DNA of 64,000 nt from Aricia agestis (GCF_905147365.1 NC_056409.1:3539001-3603000); one strand, 5' to 3'. Numbered from the stretch's first letter, positions 1-12,093 are shown. Numbers and translations: made by a program. Notes: a model not told the origin generated them from the letters alone.

Positions 1-1071
1 GTGATGTGCAGGTTATTCGAAAAGTTAAATTTCGTCTGGTAGTTTTTGATGCTAGAGTTACTTAACCCCCTCTATGGAAGCACACTTGAGTCGGAAGTAA
101 ATTATGAATTACTGGCATTCTCGTAGCGGAGTTCTCGGAAATTTTGTCCAACGTTTTAGAGACCCTCCGACCTGAGTGCCTATTAGTGGGAGAGAATTCA
201 TGAAGACACGAAGTCAAGAAGATTCTGGAGAATTCAAAAGATTTTTAGTGGAAAATAAGGCAGAGAATATGTGGATGTAACGAAATCAAGTGAGCAAGCA
301 ATTATACTCATTAGCTCGCAATAACGTAACCCACTTTTAAAACATTACATTACAAAGAAATAAAATATTATTGCTTTCTAGCCAAAAGAAAATATTGTCT
401 GCTCAAAGCGAGCTAACAAAATTAAGTTTTGGCTAGCAGACAGGCTTACATTCTTGAGTTAATGCTCATTGTTGGGTTTGTTCCGTGGAAAGTTTTTCAT
501 TTCCGAGTAGTGGTATTTAATGAACCTCCAAGGAAATCTTATCTTGATAATTAATTTGGGTTGCACGAGAAAACGCCACGTACGGCAACAATGGCGATCG
601 ATACAAATATAGTTACAAAAACTTGGTCAAGATATCCCAATCACAAAGAAATGGCCCAAATATCCTTATGGCATTTTAAAAAATCTAAGCCAAGGTGCTA
701 TATGAACTTGTAATGAGTAAGAGATTGACTGCTGCTTTAGACTATATATGTGCAATAAATGTAGTTAAGAATTTGATATCAATTCTTATTATCAATTAAA
801 CCAAAGTTGCCTTAGCTACTAAATAAACTTTACCAATAGACTGCTCCTCGAATATGGCTTTTAAGTTTGCACTTTTGATCGCTTCGTTATAAATTTAGGG
901 TCGTTAATAGAATTGTTAATGGCGGCCGTAAAGTTGGTGTTGGCGAAACATTTCATTGTAACATTACTTTAACTACTGAACAACCCCATCGGCTTATGAA
1001 GTAAAAGATTATGGGATTAATAAAAATTTTGTTGGTATTTTGTTATGGTTGGCAGTATCTTTGCGAAATAA
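1..1071. other. Gene-free AT-rich stretch
   Basis: No reading frame of note, RNA gene or recognisable repeat is seen. A weak inverted repeat (CTAGCCAAAA at 378-387 and its complement at 427-436) is the only local structure. Confidence 0.5.
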
Positions 1072-1522
1072 TCTATACTAATATTATAAATGCGAAAGTA
1101 TCTCTGTCTGTCTGTCTGTCTCGCTTTCACGCCAAAACTACCGAACCGATTGTAATGAAATTTTGTATACAGATAGTCTAAAGCCTGAGAAAGGACATAG
1201 GCTACCTTTTTACTGGAAAAAAGCGTTGTATCTTGTAAGGGGGTGAAAATGCGTACCTAAATTTGTTCAAATTAAGTTAGTTCCAAAAATTCAAAATCGA
1301 TGGCGACGTGCGTCTCCTACATCGCGCTTACGCAAAATATTGCGGATTTTCCTCATTATGAGGTAGCGGAAGAGGAATCCTCAGCAACCCTACTGACACT
1401 GCACAGCTGTTTTGATTTAAGGGATACCAGGGTATTTTTATTAAAGCTTTTGATACCAATTTTGTTGACATCGCGCGCTATAAACTGAAATCCACGCGGA
1501 CGAAGTCGCGGGCAACAAATAG
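1072..1522 (+). mobile_element. Non-autonomous Helitron, copy 1
   Basis: The 5' end reads A|TCTATACTAATATTATAA, the TC start expected of Helitrons, followed by GCGAAAG and a (CTGT)n tract. The 3' end has a CGCG-GACGAAGT-CGCG hairpin followed by GGGCAACAAATAG and T, a mutated CTAG|T terminus. There is no Rep/helicase coding. The same family recurs in minus orientation at 16555, 50168 and 52854. Short reading frames inside are repeat translations, not genes. Confidence 0.75.
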
Positions 1523-2189
1523 TAATAATAATATTTAGGGACGCTTCTGGTCTGCTGGACCCATGGTTCAAAGAACTCGTGTTACGGGTAAACGACAACG
1601 AAAATGTGTTGAATAGTTTTATGCTATAAATGTGTTTTAAGGTTTTAATGTATTATACAAATTTTTAATAGATGCACATCTATAACCCAGGAACCTCCTC
1701 CTGGAAGGTCCTCTCAGCGAACTCGTACCTGCGGCTTCCGGCTCGAGCGTCGACGCTCACCAACTGAGACAGAAGTAAAATATATAAGCATAATATAAAT
1801 ACCACGTTAAATATGAACCAGTATCATCAAAGTCGGTTAAGTCAATGTGTCCATCCAAGTTATTGATATGCACACGTTTTATACTGCCGCCTGCACGTCA
1901 CAATTAAATGTATCTGCGCGTGTCGGTGCATTCATTACGACGCAGACTGCGGAAACTCGCAGACGTGGCGTGGTGTTTTGATATAGTTTGTGTACACTTG
2001 TGTGTGTGAGTGCGTACCAAAAGCCACATTATAACACAACGTACATAATTTAAAGAATATTCGACGTTTTAGCCAACAACAATCGTTAAAAGAAAAAGTA
2101 TTTATAACTTATGAGGAAATGGCAATAACTGGCAATATAATAGGAACTAGGAAGTGATGCAAGTACCCTGTAAAATTCCTAAGAACAAC
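1523..2189. other. Gene-free stretch
   Basis: Unique-looking AT-rich sequence after the Helitron. No gene or clear repeat is supported. Confidence 0.45.
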
Positions 2190-2409
2190 GGACCTAAAAT
2201 GGTCACATTTTGCAATTCCTCTCAAAGCAATTCAGAAAATGAATTAGGTATCTAAACTGACAAATGTCAAATTAGTACAAATTGTGCGAAATACTACGAC
2301 ATAAGAATTGCCTGCAAAGTGACCAATTTGCGATTTAAAAAAAATTAATCATAATAATATGATGATTCATAACATTATGATTCTGCAAAGTGATCGTTTT
2401 AGCCCCGCA
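2190..2409 (-). mobile_element. MITE, GGGGCTAAAATGGTCAC family, copy 1 (inverted)
   Basis: Terminal inverted repeats CCTAAAATGGTCAC and GTGATCGTTTTAGCCCCGC enclose about 190 bp that is the reverse complement of the interior of the 2649-2850 copy (shared GACAAATGTCAAATYAGTAC block). It is more diverged than the other copies. It carries no coding sequence. Confidence 0.7.
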
Positions 2410-2484
2410 GTGCTTATAAGTAAAGCACAACAAGAATGCTCGACAAAATTGTACAAAATATACGATCTCGATTAACCAATAAGG

Positions 2485-2625
2485 ATGCGTCTGTTTGACA
2501 CTGATCAATTTTTAGATTTAGAAGAAGAGATAATTTTTAGAGAATTAGTTGAAGCGTGTAGAGACACGGAGGCTCTCCCGCCCCTGCTCCTCGCTAAACA
2601 CAAAACAAAAAATAAAGAGACCTAA
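2485..2625 (+). CDS. Unassigned 46-residue reading frame
   Basis: ATG at 2485 opens a frame starting MRLFDTDQFLDLEEE and ending KNKET at a TAA. It lies between two inverted copies of one MITE. The acidic-hydrophobic start vaguely recalls N-termini of insect Harbinger-type transposases, but no catalytic motif is present and the length is far too short. It may be a remnant of an autonomous relative or chance. Confidence 0.15.
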   Translation: MRLFDTDQFLDLEEEIIFRELVEACRDTEALPPLLLAKHKTKNKET

Positions 2626-2648
2626 AAATCAAGCAATCCTAAAGTTAT

Positions 2649-2850
2649 GCGGGGCTAAAATGGTCACTTTGAAGAATCATGACATGAATCATAATATTAT
2701 TCATTTTTCTAAGATCGCAAAATGCAACTCTGCTTGCAATTCACTTCTGTATTTTTGTACTGATTTGACATTTGTCAGTTTGACAGTTTTCACAATTCAT
2801 TTGATGAATCAATTGAGAGGAATTGCTAAATGTGACCATTTTAGCCCCGC
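2649..2850 (+). mobile_element. MITE, GGGGCTAAAATGGTCAC family, copy 2
   Basis: Starts GCGGGGCTAAAATGGTCAC and ends GTGACCATTTTAGCCCCGC, a near-perfect 19-bp TIR. The interior includes GATTTGACATTTGTCAGTTTG, shared with copies at 2190 and 10984. No convincing target duplication is seen, so the superfamily is unassigned. Reading frames here are incidental. Confidence 0.8.
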
Positions 2851-2875
2851 TGCAGGGCGATTCACGATTCCCGTT

Positions 2876-2973
2876 CGACGCGGATTCGGAAACTTTATCG
2901 TGCGGTCGATGGTCAATACCTAAGCGCGCGGCGAGCGTGGGTGTCGCGCGATGAATTTTCCGAATCCGAGTCG
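2876..2973. mobile_element. Very short MITE (98 bp), copy 1
   Basis: Inverted termini CGACGCGGATTCGGAAAC and its imperfect complement ending TTTTCCGAATCCGAGTCG flank about 40 bp of GC-rich sequence. The complementarity extends over about 30 bp per arm. A 76-bp relative sits at 62988-63063. Confidence 0.65.
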
Positions 2974-3219
2974 AATTGCGCATTGTGAATGAAACCTGGT
3001 CGGCTCATAACAACTCAACTCTAAATCAGCCTTCTTAGTTCCTGCCACATCTGTCATATTCGTCAGCGTATGGCCATATATTATGAACGTGCAGCGTCGC
3101 CGTGACACCGTTCCCTCCTTTGTCACATTCTATTTGCTGATGAAAGCTTTGATTCCCCCTGAACTTCAGCTAACTCTTTGTACCTGACACATATTCGCGA
3201 CGACACTGAGTTACTCGAT

Positions 3220-3258
3220 TGTTCAACATAATGGTTATTACAACCATTATGTTGAACA
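3220..3258. repeat. Near-perfect hairpin
   Basis: TGTTCAACATAATGGTT (3220-3236) is perfectly complementary to 3242-3258, with a 5-nt spacer. It lies in otherwise gene-free sequence (2974-3659), where nothing else is supported. Confidence 0.8.
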
Positions 3259-3659
3259 TGCACATAAATGGATGGAAAAGAAACATTTTATAATGAGTGT
3301 CCATATCAACTTACGTCACTCACTTGCGATAGCGTCTAAAAACCATACCGTTGGATAAAAATACGTCAGATGCCCAGACTGGAAATAAAACGTCTCAATT
3401 TACCTCTGTGCTCTGTGGTAGAGCAACACGAACCCAAATATGTTGTGTTCCAAGTCAGCGCTTGCCGTCGATAGCGGCGAGCTATATTAAGGAATCGTCG
3501 TTAAATGTAAGTGATTCTAAATCGCAAAAGCCTTAAAGATGAGAAAGCTAGTCCCTTTTCCATGTTTTGCCAAAATGTCAACACATTAAAGTGTTTAAAG
3601 GTCGAACGCTTTTATTATTCGTAGGTCGAACGATTATAATAATTTGCTATCGATTGCAA

Positions 3660-3985
3660 AAAAAAAAAACAAATTGTTTATTCTATTATATAAATAAAAT
3701 ATAAATAAATAAAAACATCTTTATTAAACATACAAGGACAGAGCACAGCCAGAGCTTTTAACACAGAAGAATAACAACAAATTAACATACAACATTGAAC
3801 TACTTAAAAACTAATGGGTGTTCGGTTATGGCTGTAGTAATGCACACACCGCATGTTTAAAGGGAAATCCACTCAGGCATCGACCGCGGCAAGCCGTGGC
3901 GCCTGATCTTCCGTGGCCCCCTGTCAGTTTATGATCCCACAAACGGTACTCTCATAAAATTATTTATAAGAGTGCCGTTTATCGA
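3660..3985. repeat. A/TAAA-rich tract and hairpin; possible retroposon tail
   Basis: An A run and TAAATAAAATATAAATAAAT sequence at 3658-3720 precede about 220 bp of moderate GC, which could be the 3' end of an old minus-strand LINE. An 18-bp hairpin with two mismatches (AAACGGTACTCTCATAAA, 3941-3958 with 3963-3980) follows. Confidence 0.3.
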
Positions 3986-4535
3986 CTAGCCCTACTACCA
4001 ACGTAATTTTCCTGACATCCACGACTCAAAAGGACCTTCCTTACTGGAAAGGAAATATACTGAAAGTTCTGGTTTACTCGATCGGACTTAATAAATGTTT
4101 GTTTGATTGTTCCAGATGAAACCAGGTCACCCGCGACACGATATTTCGGCGTGATACAAAGGTATGAATATTTTATGTTAATAACATTCCGATTTCCGAA
4201 GCATACAAAATTCACGCGAAACTAAAATATGTTCGGTTATCACTTATCACTTACAAGCGGCCAATCACGGCCGTTGTGTAGCTATAGAAACCTTTGGAAA
4301 AGTTTTCTATTCACCTGTGGTAAGCGATACATATCGGTTTTATATACGGTCATTTTGTGCTTGCTAGGCCCGTAGATGAGCAAACGCTTGGGCAAATTGG
4401 TCATTAATGGGTATTTATTCATCTACAATCTACATATATTGGGAAAATATCCAGGCGCTTTGGGCGATTATGGACATTTATCACTTTGCCCATGTGTATA
4501 GGCCGTAAATTCCGTTGATTTTAAATACTTATGAT
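3986..4535. other. Gene-free stretch
   Basis: Unique AT-rich sequence. No feature is supported. Confidence 0.4.
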
Positions 4536-4711
4536 TAGGCAAAGGGAAAAGATGAGCATTTGGTATAAGATTCGACTGAAACAAAGGCCTCTTGGCCTTA
4601 TACTTCTTGAAGTAGCAGTTCAATAGGCAAAGAGAAAAGATGAGCATTTGGTATAAGATTCGACTGAAACAAAGGCCTCTTGGCCATATACTTCTTGAAT
4701 AAGCAGTTCAA
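4536..4711. repeat. Tandem duplication, 2 x 88 bp
   Basis: TAGGCAAAG at 4536 and again at 4624 starts two adjacent 88-bp copies (AGATGAGCATTTGGTATAAG in both), differing at only a few positions. The near identity implies a recent duplication. Confidence 0.9.
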
Positions 4712-5985
4712 GTAAAATCTAGTTATATACATATACACGAGGTACGAGAGCTGAGGGTGCTTAAATGCGCATCCCGCGCTACCAATTTGTCTCCTGAAAC
4801 ACAATAACAAATAGCTGGACGTGAGCGGGGTGTGAACTTGGCTGCTGTAAATTTTTAATTTTGCTCTCGAATGTTAAGTTCAAGTTATAGTTAACTTTTA
4901 GCCCTTATATAGTTATAGGCCCTTAGACTTGCATTTTTTACGCTTTCCATCTCCGTCACGCCAGAAATTGGTAGGCTGTTGGCCTCTTGTCCCCAGATTT
5001 TTTTCTCTTGAGCAAACTTTTAAGACAAAGTATTTCTCATTGTATGATAACTAAACTCTCCGGCATCCACTCTTTACATTCTGAAAATCCACTATTGATC
5101 GTTTGCCTTACGGACAAGTTTTTCTTGTAATAAGACTCTATTTTTTATGCGCTGTAGTAGATGATTGGATCGCGTACGTATGTTCTTACTTCTTGAACAG
5201 AGAAAATGTTGTCTTCTTGCGTGACTTTATAGCTATAGCTCGATCGCAAGACAGAGGTGTCTTCTGTGTAGTCTATAAACCTAACACTATTTGTCTTTTA
5301 CTGACACACATAAATATTCCTTGTATACCAGTATTTTTGCGGGTCACGAGAGCAGCTAGGGGTTAGTGACCGAATTTCTCTCCATCCGGCGACCGGATGC
5401 TGTAATTCTTGATCTCTCATGCAGATGCTTCAGGGAAATCAACATTTACGAGCGTACCTACGTTAGGTATTTGATAAACCGAACTGCCTGTCGTTTATAT
5501 ACGTGGTGCAATGTTACGGCGGAATTGTCATCGTTGCATTAAACATTTAGATACGCCGCTGCCGCCAGCCTACCGGTTTGGATATTGTTACTGCACTAGC
5601 ATATACACGGTGGATATCAGTGTTTGGTACAATGTTACCAATTATGCCTTTATTAAAATATGTCTGTCTGTCTGTACTTTCAGCCTCGTGAATAATGTAT
5701 GGGTCCCGCACGATATCCATTTGGCAAAGAAGTTGCGGGTAAAATCTAACTATAATGATTTGATGTTATCGCTATAAAAAGTTCATGATGAATAATTTAT
5801 TCTAGTATCTCTTGCAACTAAACAATTCTTTTGATGCATCTTAAGTCTTTGTTAAGAATACTCAAGAAAACTATAAGTATTTAGTTCGAGTTATTGTAGA
5901 GTTAGACTCTACTTTAAACTTCAGTGTTTGCGTTCAGTCGCGTAGAAATAGAAGTTTAATTTCTAAACAGAAGACAAGCATTATT
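4712..5985. other. Gene-free stretch
   Basis: AT-rich sequence with short open frames that have no recognisable product and a short TGTC run near 5661. Nothing else is supported. Confidence 0.4.
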
Positions 5986-6505
5986 GACATTTAATTCAAC
6001 ATTATAATTCCCTTAAAATTATTTCCATTAAACAGTTTTTTCGAGTTTCATGGATAATATGGTGTTTAATGTTACCGGTAACTCAGCAGCGTGTATTTCA
6101 TTTTAATTTCAATAAAAACCAAGCATCTCATAATTATCTTAATAATATTTCCAATAATTTCTTAAAAATAATGGACGGGATGTATAATTGTTACCGGGGA
6201 CTCAGCAACGTGTATTTACTTTCAATACAAAAACCAAGCATCTCATAATCATCGTAACATTTAATTCCAACATTATAATTCTCTTCAAAATAATTTGCAA
6301 CGTTGCAGTCTTTTCAAGTTTCATGGATGGGATGTATAATTGTTACCGGGAACTCAGCAACGTGTATTTCCTTTCAATACAAAAACCAAGCATCTCATAA
6401 TCATTCGATTCCAACATTATAATAATTCTCTTTAAATTAATTTATTAATTTGCAACATCGCACAGTATATTCAAGGGAACTCATCAACGTGTATTTTCCG
6501 CGAAA
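5986..6505. repeat. Degenerate complex minisatellite, about 4 units
   Basis: The motif GTTACCGG-AACTCAGCAACGTGTATTT recurs at about 6071, 6190, 6342 and, degenerate, 6470. It is joined by AACCAAGCATCTCATAAT and CAACATTATAATTCTCTT blocks. Unit length varies from about 119 to 152 bp. Short reading frames here only echo the repeat. Confidence 0.8.
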
Positions 6506-6827
6506 GGCATGTGTATGTTTGGGGATGTGGGGAAATAGGCAAAGATACTTAGCGGCGAAGTGTCTGGATCCAATTTGTGCGTTATCGGCTGCGCGCCTGT
6601 TTACTCCGCGCGCCGTACTCCGTACTACATCACTGTGCTGTCAACACCGGCACGAGGCATAGGCGGTAGCGGGTCAAATTATATTCCGTTGTGTTGCCCG
6701 GTTTCTCAGGTTTCAATAAGAGTTTATCTATTAGCACATTTAATAAGCGTGTAAATGTGAAGCAATCATAATTTTTTTAAAGATAAACTCCTGTTTAAAA
6801 GGCATAGAAAGCGGACATCACATTTCA

Positions 6828-7118
6828 TTTTTTTAAATGAAATAATGGGGCAAAACGAGCAAACAGGTCTCCTGATGGAAAGCAACTTCCTTCGCCCATG
6901 GGCACTTGCAGCATCAGAAGAGCTGCAAGTGCGTTGCCGGCCTCTTATGAGGGAATAGGGTAATAGGGGAGGATAGGGAAGGGAATTGGGCCTCCGGTAA
7001 ACTCACTCACTCGTCGAAACTCAGCGCTAGAGCTGTTTCACGCCGGTTTTCTGTGAGAACGTGGTATTTCTCCGGCCGAGCCGGCCCATTCGTGCCGAAG
7101 CATGGCTCTCCCACGTAT
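6828..7118 (-). mobile_element. LINE-tailed retroposon, copy 1
   Basis: Minus-strand element with head ACGTGGGAGAGCCATGCTTC at 7118, a CCCTAYYCCC pyrimidine tract, and a LINE-type tail (GGCCGGCAACGCACTTGCAG, ending GCCCC-TTATTTCAT plus A run at 6828). The tail matches the C-terminal coding end of the LINE at 23120-23353. This copy is diverged. Confidence 0.85.
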
Positions 7119-7271
7119 AATAATTGTTTTATGGTGTTGTAAGAATAGTCTAAATAAGTACAGGAAAAGGCGAAGAAGAAAATCTTAAAAACGTCTCCCA
7201 ATTTGCACATGCATAGCATGATGTATGATATTTCTGATTATGGTACCACTTTGTTATAAATAGCAATACAT

Positions 7272-7575
7272 TAATAATATCTGTGGACGCTTCACACCAC
7301 GTCAGTCTGGCCCCGTGCTAAGGACCTAAAGGACTTGTGTTACAGGTACCAGACAACCGAAATATATATTTTAATACTTTGATATTAGTACATATCATAT
7401 TATTATAAACTTATGTAAGATTTTTATTACATGATACAATATAATATATAATACACATCAAATATCTATGTCCCAAGAACATTGAAAACTTTTTGTTCCG
7501 TCGGTGGGATTCGAACCCACGACCCCCGATTTGAGCGCTGAGCACGCTCAACCACTGAGCCACTGAGGTCGTCAA
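7272..7575 (-). mobile_element. tRNA-derived SINE (Metulj-like), copy 1
   Basis: On the minus strand the head carries a box A-like TGGCTCAGTGG and box B GGTTCGAATCC, followed by CCGACGGAAC, an AT-rich body and the 3' part GGTACC...CACGGGGCCAGACTGACGTGG, ending in ATATTATT. This is a SINE, not a functional tRNA. The body is expanded by AT-rich sequence. Confidence 0.85.
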
Positions 7576-9456
7576 GTTACTTAATTACTTTTTAATACAT
7601 CAAACATAGTTTGTCAATTTGATCTACTTTGCGGTTGTGTGGTACGCGACAATAGTAATATATCGGCGGCATCGAGATAATAAATTAACAAATTATGGCC
7701 AATAAAAATGTTGGATTGAAAACAAAGTACGCAATACATGAATTTCAAGTAATAAATGATATGAAATGATTTTCAATAGCGCGTAATCGTAACCGACGTA
7801 TTTCCAACATACGAATTATTTTTAACGGAAAACAATATTCGACCGAGATATTTATTAATCCATTACATTGTCATATTAAATCGTATAATATCATAAGAAT
7901 GATTATAATAAATTTAAAATGGTAAAATTATGTTGATAGAGAGAAAGTAATCATTAAGAACTTACGAAATATTTAAATTAAAACTATTCGCATAAGTGCT
8001 TAACTTGCGCTACTACTTGAGACATTTATCAAGACGTTGGCGCTCCTAAACACTAATTACAAACAATCGTTAACACCAATATGGAATAGCTTATTGTTTA
8101 CCCTATTATAATTAAGTGTTCTTATCAATTATTATTATTAATATTATTGTTTATAATACATTGTACCTACCGGCTTAGAGCCCTCATATACGGGAGGCCG
8201 AACTCTTTTTGAACATTCCCGCATTAGTCAGATAAGAGTCAGTAAGAGCCTAGTCAGATGTTAATCTGACCAAAAACCAGTCTGACCTGATCTATGAAAC
8301 TTATACGGGCTATACCTATTGGTTGACAAAGAGGAATTTACCTGCATTTGCTCAAACCATATTTTTTTTAGAAATGCAAAGTGATTACCAATGCTTTTTT
8401 CAATTTTAAATGCAGCCGACCCAGTCAAAGTTTGGAAACTGTTGTAATTTCTCTTAGCTACGGGTTTACTAAGCCCACTTGAAAAATTCAGCCTGTATAG
8501 CTCGCATGTCGCAGTGGATTACCGTGCAGCTCGCAATTAGTACAGCTAACAAGCTGTTTGCTATGAATAATCGCTGCCTTCAGCTTCCTGAAATTGCTGC
8601 ATCAGATTCAGGGGCTCAATTCTCGTACTCAGAATCTCACCTCGATTAGAGTGCTTACTTGAGACTTGACGTTTGTCTACGCTAGTGAGATAATTTGCCA
8701 CACAAATCATTCTTATTTTGAACATGTGTGTACTTGTAATAAAACGTTTCTATAAGACCTCTAACAGCGACAAGACTTTACTATGACTGTCTTAAAACTA
8801 AAGAGACTTTGGATTTTGGTCGTAAGAAAGATTTAAGACAGATTTGTCAATATAACACATAACTTTACTGCAAGTTTTGTTAATGAAATAAAGATTATTA
8901 TCTATATAGTAACTTATTAATACGTGAGCTATAAACTTTGTATCTCTTTTGACGAAAAATGGGGAAACGTATTACATAACGATTATAGTTTTTTTTATTG
9001 AATCTTAGATACTATTAGACAATGCTTACACAGCCAGTCTGAGATCAGCTGAGTCCTGAGGCAAGAGTTGAAAAAAATATGATAAAGTCAATATTTTATT
9101 ACAAAATATAGACCCTTATAGTAATCGTAATGTCGTTGAAACTAAGGTCGAATTTTGACCATTGGGCGATCTCTAGTTATTATTATTACATACTTTGTTA
9201 AGACTGACGTGCTCTAAATACCTAAGTGCCCTCATATGCTAGGACCGCTAGGAGTCAAAAAGTGCACGAGGACGGGACGGCTTGACAGTGCAAACGAGAT
9301 TCAATGTTCGAGAATTGGGACCCAGGAATGCGCATTTGTATGCGGTTCTGAGGACTCTTGATTTTGCGTTTCTGTTGCACTACCAGTGGTTTTGATATAA
9401 TATAGAGACTGATAAGTGATAACAGAAGAATAATCTGGAAACAAAAAAGGAAGGTC
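7576..9456. other. Gene-free stretch
   Basis: Nearly 1.9 kb of AT-rich sequence without a long reading frame or identified repeat. A small hairpin GTCAGATGTTAATCTGAC lies near 8255. Confidence 0.4.
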
Positions 9457-9535
9457 TTTTTAGGGTTCCGTACCCAAATGGTAAAAACGGGACCCTATTA
9501 CTGAGACTTCGATGTCTGTCCGTCTGTCTAGATCA
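9457..9535 (+). repeat. 5' fragment of the 680-bp 'gggttccgta' repeat
   Basis: TTTTTAGGGTTCCGTACCCA, then AAACGGGACCC and CTGTCCGTCTGTC, match the first ~80 bp of the full copy at 14501-15180. The rest is missing. Confidence 0.7.
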
Positions 9536-10118
9536 AGAAACTCATCAAGAAACATAATATCTTATATTATTATTGTAAATATCGATATTATCAGCAAAAT
9601 CCTGGGCAGACAAAAGCGAAGCTGTTAATCCGGATTTCGCTAACTAATCGCAAAAGCTCAGTGACGTCACGAAAACGGCTGAGATGTCGATAAATAAAAT
9701 TCAATGTATTTCGCTCGGTAGATGCTAGTGATGTGCCAGCGTATTTGGAGATAAAAGATTTCGTCGCGTTTTTGCTGAAGAATAAATATTTATCATCTTA
9801 AAAGAAGCGTACAAGGCTATCAAATGTTAAAAGGACTGTTAGATTTATTTCAGTAATCAGTTGAAGCTTGACCTTGCCACCAAATAAAGTTAACCGTCTT
9901 ATTGGAGAGTAAAATCTAATGTTTAATTTATAAAGCTCTTAATGCACACCTATTCAGCTCATATCGCTCTCAAAATGCAGACTTTATTAACATCGGCGGT
10001 ATTTAGCATGTTTAATTAAATCTTATTCGAGTGTTGAGTGTTGAGACTAATATCTCAGTTCGAGTGTTGTTCAGACTTTCAGCATCTAGCTTGTACGATT
10101 TAAATTGTATACAGGGTG
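9536..10118. other. Gene-free stretch with a CRE-like site
   Basis: AT-rich unique sequence. GTGACGTCAC at 9661-9670 is a perfect CRE-type palindrome, which may be chance. Confidence 0.3.
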
Positions 10119-10352
10119 TATAGTCCGTTCAATCCACGAAGACGCGCCCCACCAATTTTTGGGTGAGCATCTTTCCCTTTGACCGTGACGCTTTCTCTTA
10201 TATTTTGGTCTATTTATTGTAGTGTGCGCGTGCACTCATAGGTAATTAGTGTGTACCGATAACACTCAGATATTGGCGAAAGCTAGCACACATATACTAT
10301 AAACGATTAGGAGGAATGGTGGGGCGCGTCTTCGTGGATTGCACGGACTATA
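10119..10352. mobile_element. MITE with 35-bp TIR and probable TA target
   Basis: TATAGTCCGTTCAATCCACG with AAGACGCGCCCCACC continues the left terminus. The complement ends at 10352 (GGTGGGGCGCG...GGACTATA). TA on each side fits a Tc1/mariner-type target duplication. It is about 234 bp with no coding. Confidence 0.75.
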
Positions 10353-10404
10353 CTCGGCGAAACAAGGCGGTAGCGGTCATTGACTCCCTGTCAAAAACTT
10401 GATT

Positions 10405-10720
10405 GAACTTAACAAATGAAGTGATAATAATTTAGGGTGTGAATAAGTCCCCTGTATTGAGTTTACTGTCAAAGTAGAGTGTCAGCGCTGAAAGAGTAAC
10501 TTTTTTAACTTTTGTATGACAAATTCATGACGCTTTTTTTAAAGTATTTATTCCATTATTTTACAACATTATGTCCTTATCCTAAAAACCGCCAAACTGC
10601 ATTTCAGTTTGTTGGCTGCACTGGGCCGCTCCCCCATACCTTTTGATCTGTTTCTGTGCCCATGCCCCATACCAATTACAAAAAACTGAGGAATTATCAC
10701 TTTTTTTTGTTACACCCTGT
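10405..10720. mobile_element. Degenerate copy of the ACAGGGTGTAACAAAA foldback MITE
   Basis: The left arm (AAGTGATAATAATTTAGGGTG, TTTACTGTCAAAGTAG, CAGCGCTGAAAGA, CTTTTGTATG) and right end (AATTATCAC...TTGTTACACCCTGTA) match the copies at 40310 and 51194. The right arm is disrupted by about 150 bp of unrelated sequence. Confidence 0.6.
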
Positions 10721-10983
10721 ATAATTTATATCAGTCTCTCGACTCAAAGAGATATATTATTTCGCCGCCTAGACAGTGTCAATATTAGATTTAGTTTAAC
10801 ATTTATATTATTCGTACACGAAAATATCCATTGTTATTATTCCAAACGTCCCGAGAACCCACCTCAAGACAATTTGAATATAAATGTTGGTGCTGCTTAA
10901 GATAATAGACATCTGCCCTCGGTACTGAGTCATGACTGACCACCGCACCTTTGTGCTAAATTCTAGATTGTTAATTTGAATCA

Positions 10984-11172
10984 GCGAGGCTAAAATGGTC
11001 GCTTTGAAGAATGATATGATTCATTTTTCTAAAATCTCAAAATGCAACTCTGCTTGCAATTCATTTGAGTATTTTTGTACTGATTTGACATTTTGTCTGT
11101 TTGACAGTTTTGACAATTCATTTGCTGAATTGAATTAAGAGGAATTGCTAAATGTGACCATTTTAGCCCCGC
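10984..11172 (+). mobile_element. MITE, GGGGCTAAAATGGTCAC family, copy 3
   Basis: GCGAGGCTAAAATGGTCGC and GTGACCATTTTAGCCCCGC form the TIRs. The interior shares GATATGATTCATTTTTCTAA and the ACAATTCATTTG block with the copy at 2649. It abuts the Helitron terminus at 11177. Confidence 0.8.
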
Positions 11173-11176
11173 TGCA

Positions 11177-11370
11177 CTAGAAGTTGCGCGCAGCTTTGCG
11201 TAAAAACAGCATCCCGCGGTAGTCGTGCATTTTCTTGCGATAAAAAGTATTATCAGTCCTCCCTCGTGGTCTACTCTATGTCTATGGGAAATTTTATCAA
11301 AATTGGCACGGTAGTTTCGGAGCCTATTGGATACAAACGAAATTTATATTTAATAGTTATTGTATGGATT
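11177..11370 (-). mobile_element. Helitron-derived fragment
   Basis: A|CTAGAAGTTGCGCGCAGC at 11176 is the minus-strand 3' terminus (CTAG|T) with a GCGC-type hairpin. AAAAGTATTATCAGTCCTCC and GTCTACTCTATGTCTATG are typical of the family at 38895 and 44957. The 5' end is degenerate. Confidence 0.55.
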
Positions 11371-11893
11371 ATAGATTATAAAAAATAAAATGTAGTCAAG
11401 TAGTTACTTTAATATACTTTCTAGGTTTTTAATACGTTTTAAATTACTTACATTCTAAAAATAGATAGGTATGTAATTCGCGCGTCGTTTCTAGGAAAGG
11501 TTTAATAATTCTGCTCATAAGAGCAGGGATTATCTGTTTTCCATAAGCCGATTTAGTATAGACCTTCAGAGAATACATATTATTAATATATACTCATAAT
11601 AACAATTAATCGATATTATTGTATCGATGTAGACTGTAGTCATAATATAGGACATTGTCGATAAAATAATAATTTAGAAGTTTTAATCGATATAATGTTC
11701 CGCACTAGCGACAAAGCCGGCTGTGACTGTAGTTCACGAGGTGACACACTTCGGCACTCTTATGTTTTGATGTTGAAGTGGAAATAAAATATACTTCGAC
11801 AGGTAGCAAACAAAGGAGAAAAATGTTCATAATTATTCTTTTTCATTATATTACTCAACGGATTTTGATACAGTTTTCAGCAATATAATATTG
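11371..11893. other. Gene-free stretch
   Basis: AT-rich; nothing recognisable. Confidence 0.4.
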
Positions 11894-12093
11894 CTAGATG
11901 TTGCACGTAGTTGCGTCGGAATTCGTTTATCGCGTGGGAACCGTACATTTTTCTGGGATAAAAAGTATCCTATGTCCTTCCTTCCGGGAAATCAAAGTAT
12001 CTCCATACCTAGCAAAATCGTTTTAGCGGTTTGAGCGTGAAGAGGTAACATATAGACAGACAGACACACTTTCCCATTTATCGTGATATTAGA
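11894..12093 (-). mobile_element. Short Helitron copy
   Basis: CTAGATGTTGCACGTAGTTG at the left is the minus-strand 3' end. GTTTATCGCGTGGGAACCGT, AAAAAGTATCCTATGTCC and AGACAGACAGACACACTTTC lead to a degenerate 5' end near 12093. It is related to the copy at 35483. Confidence 0.65.
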
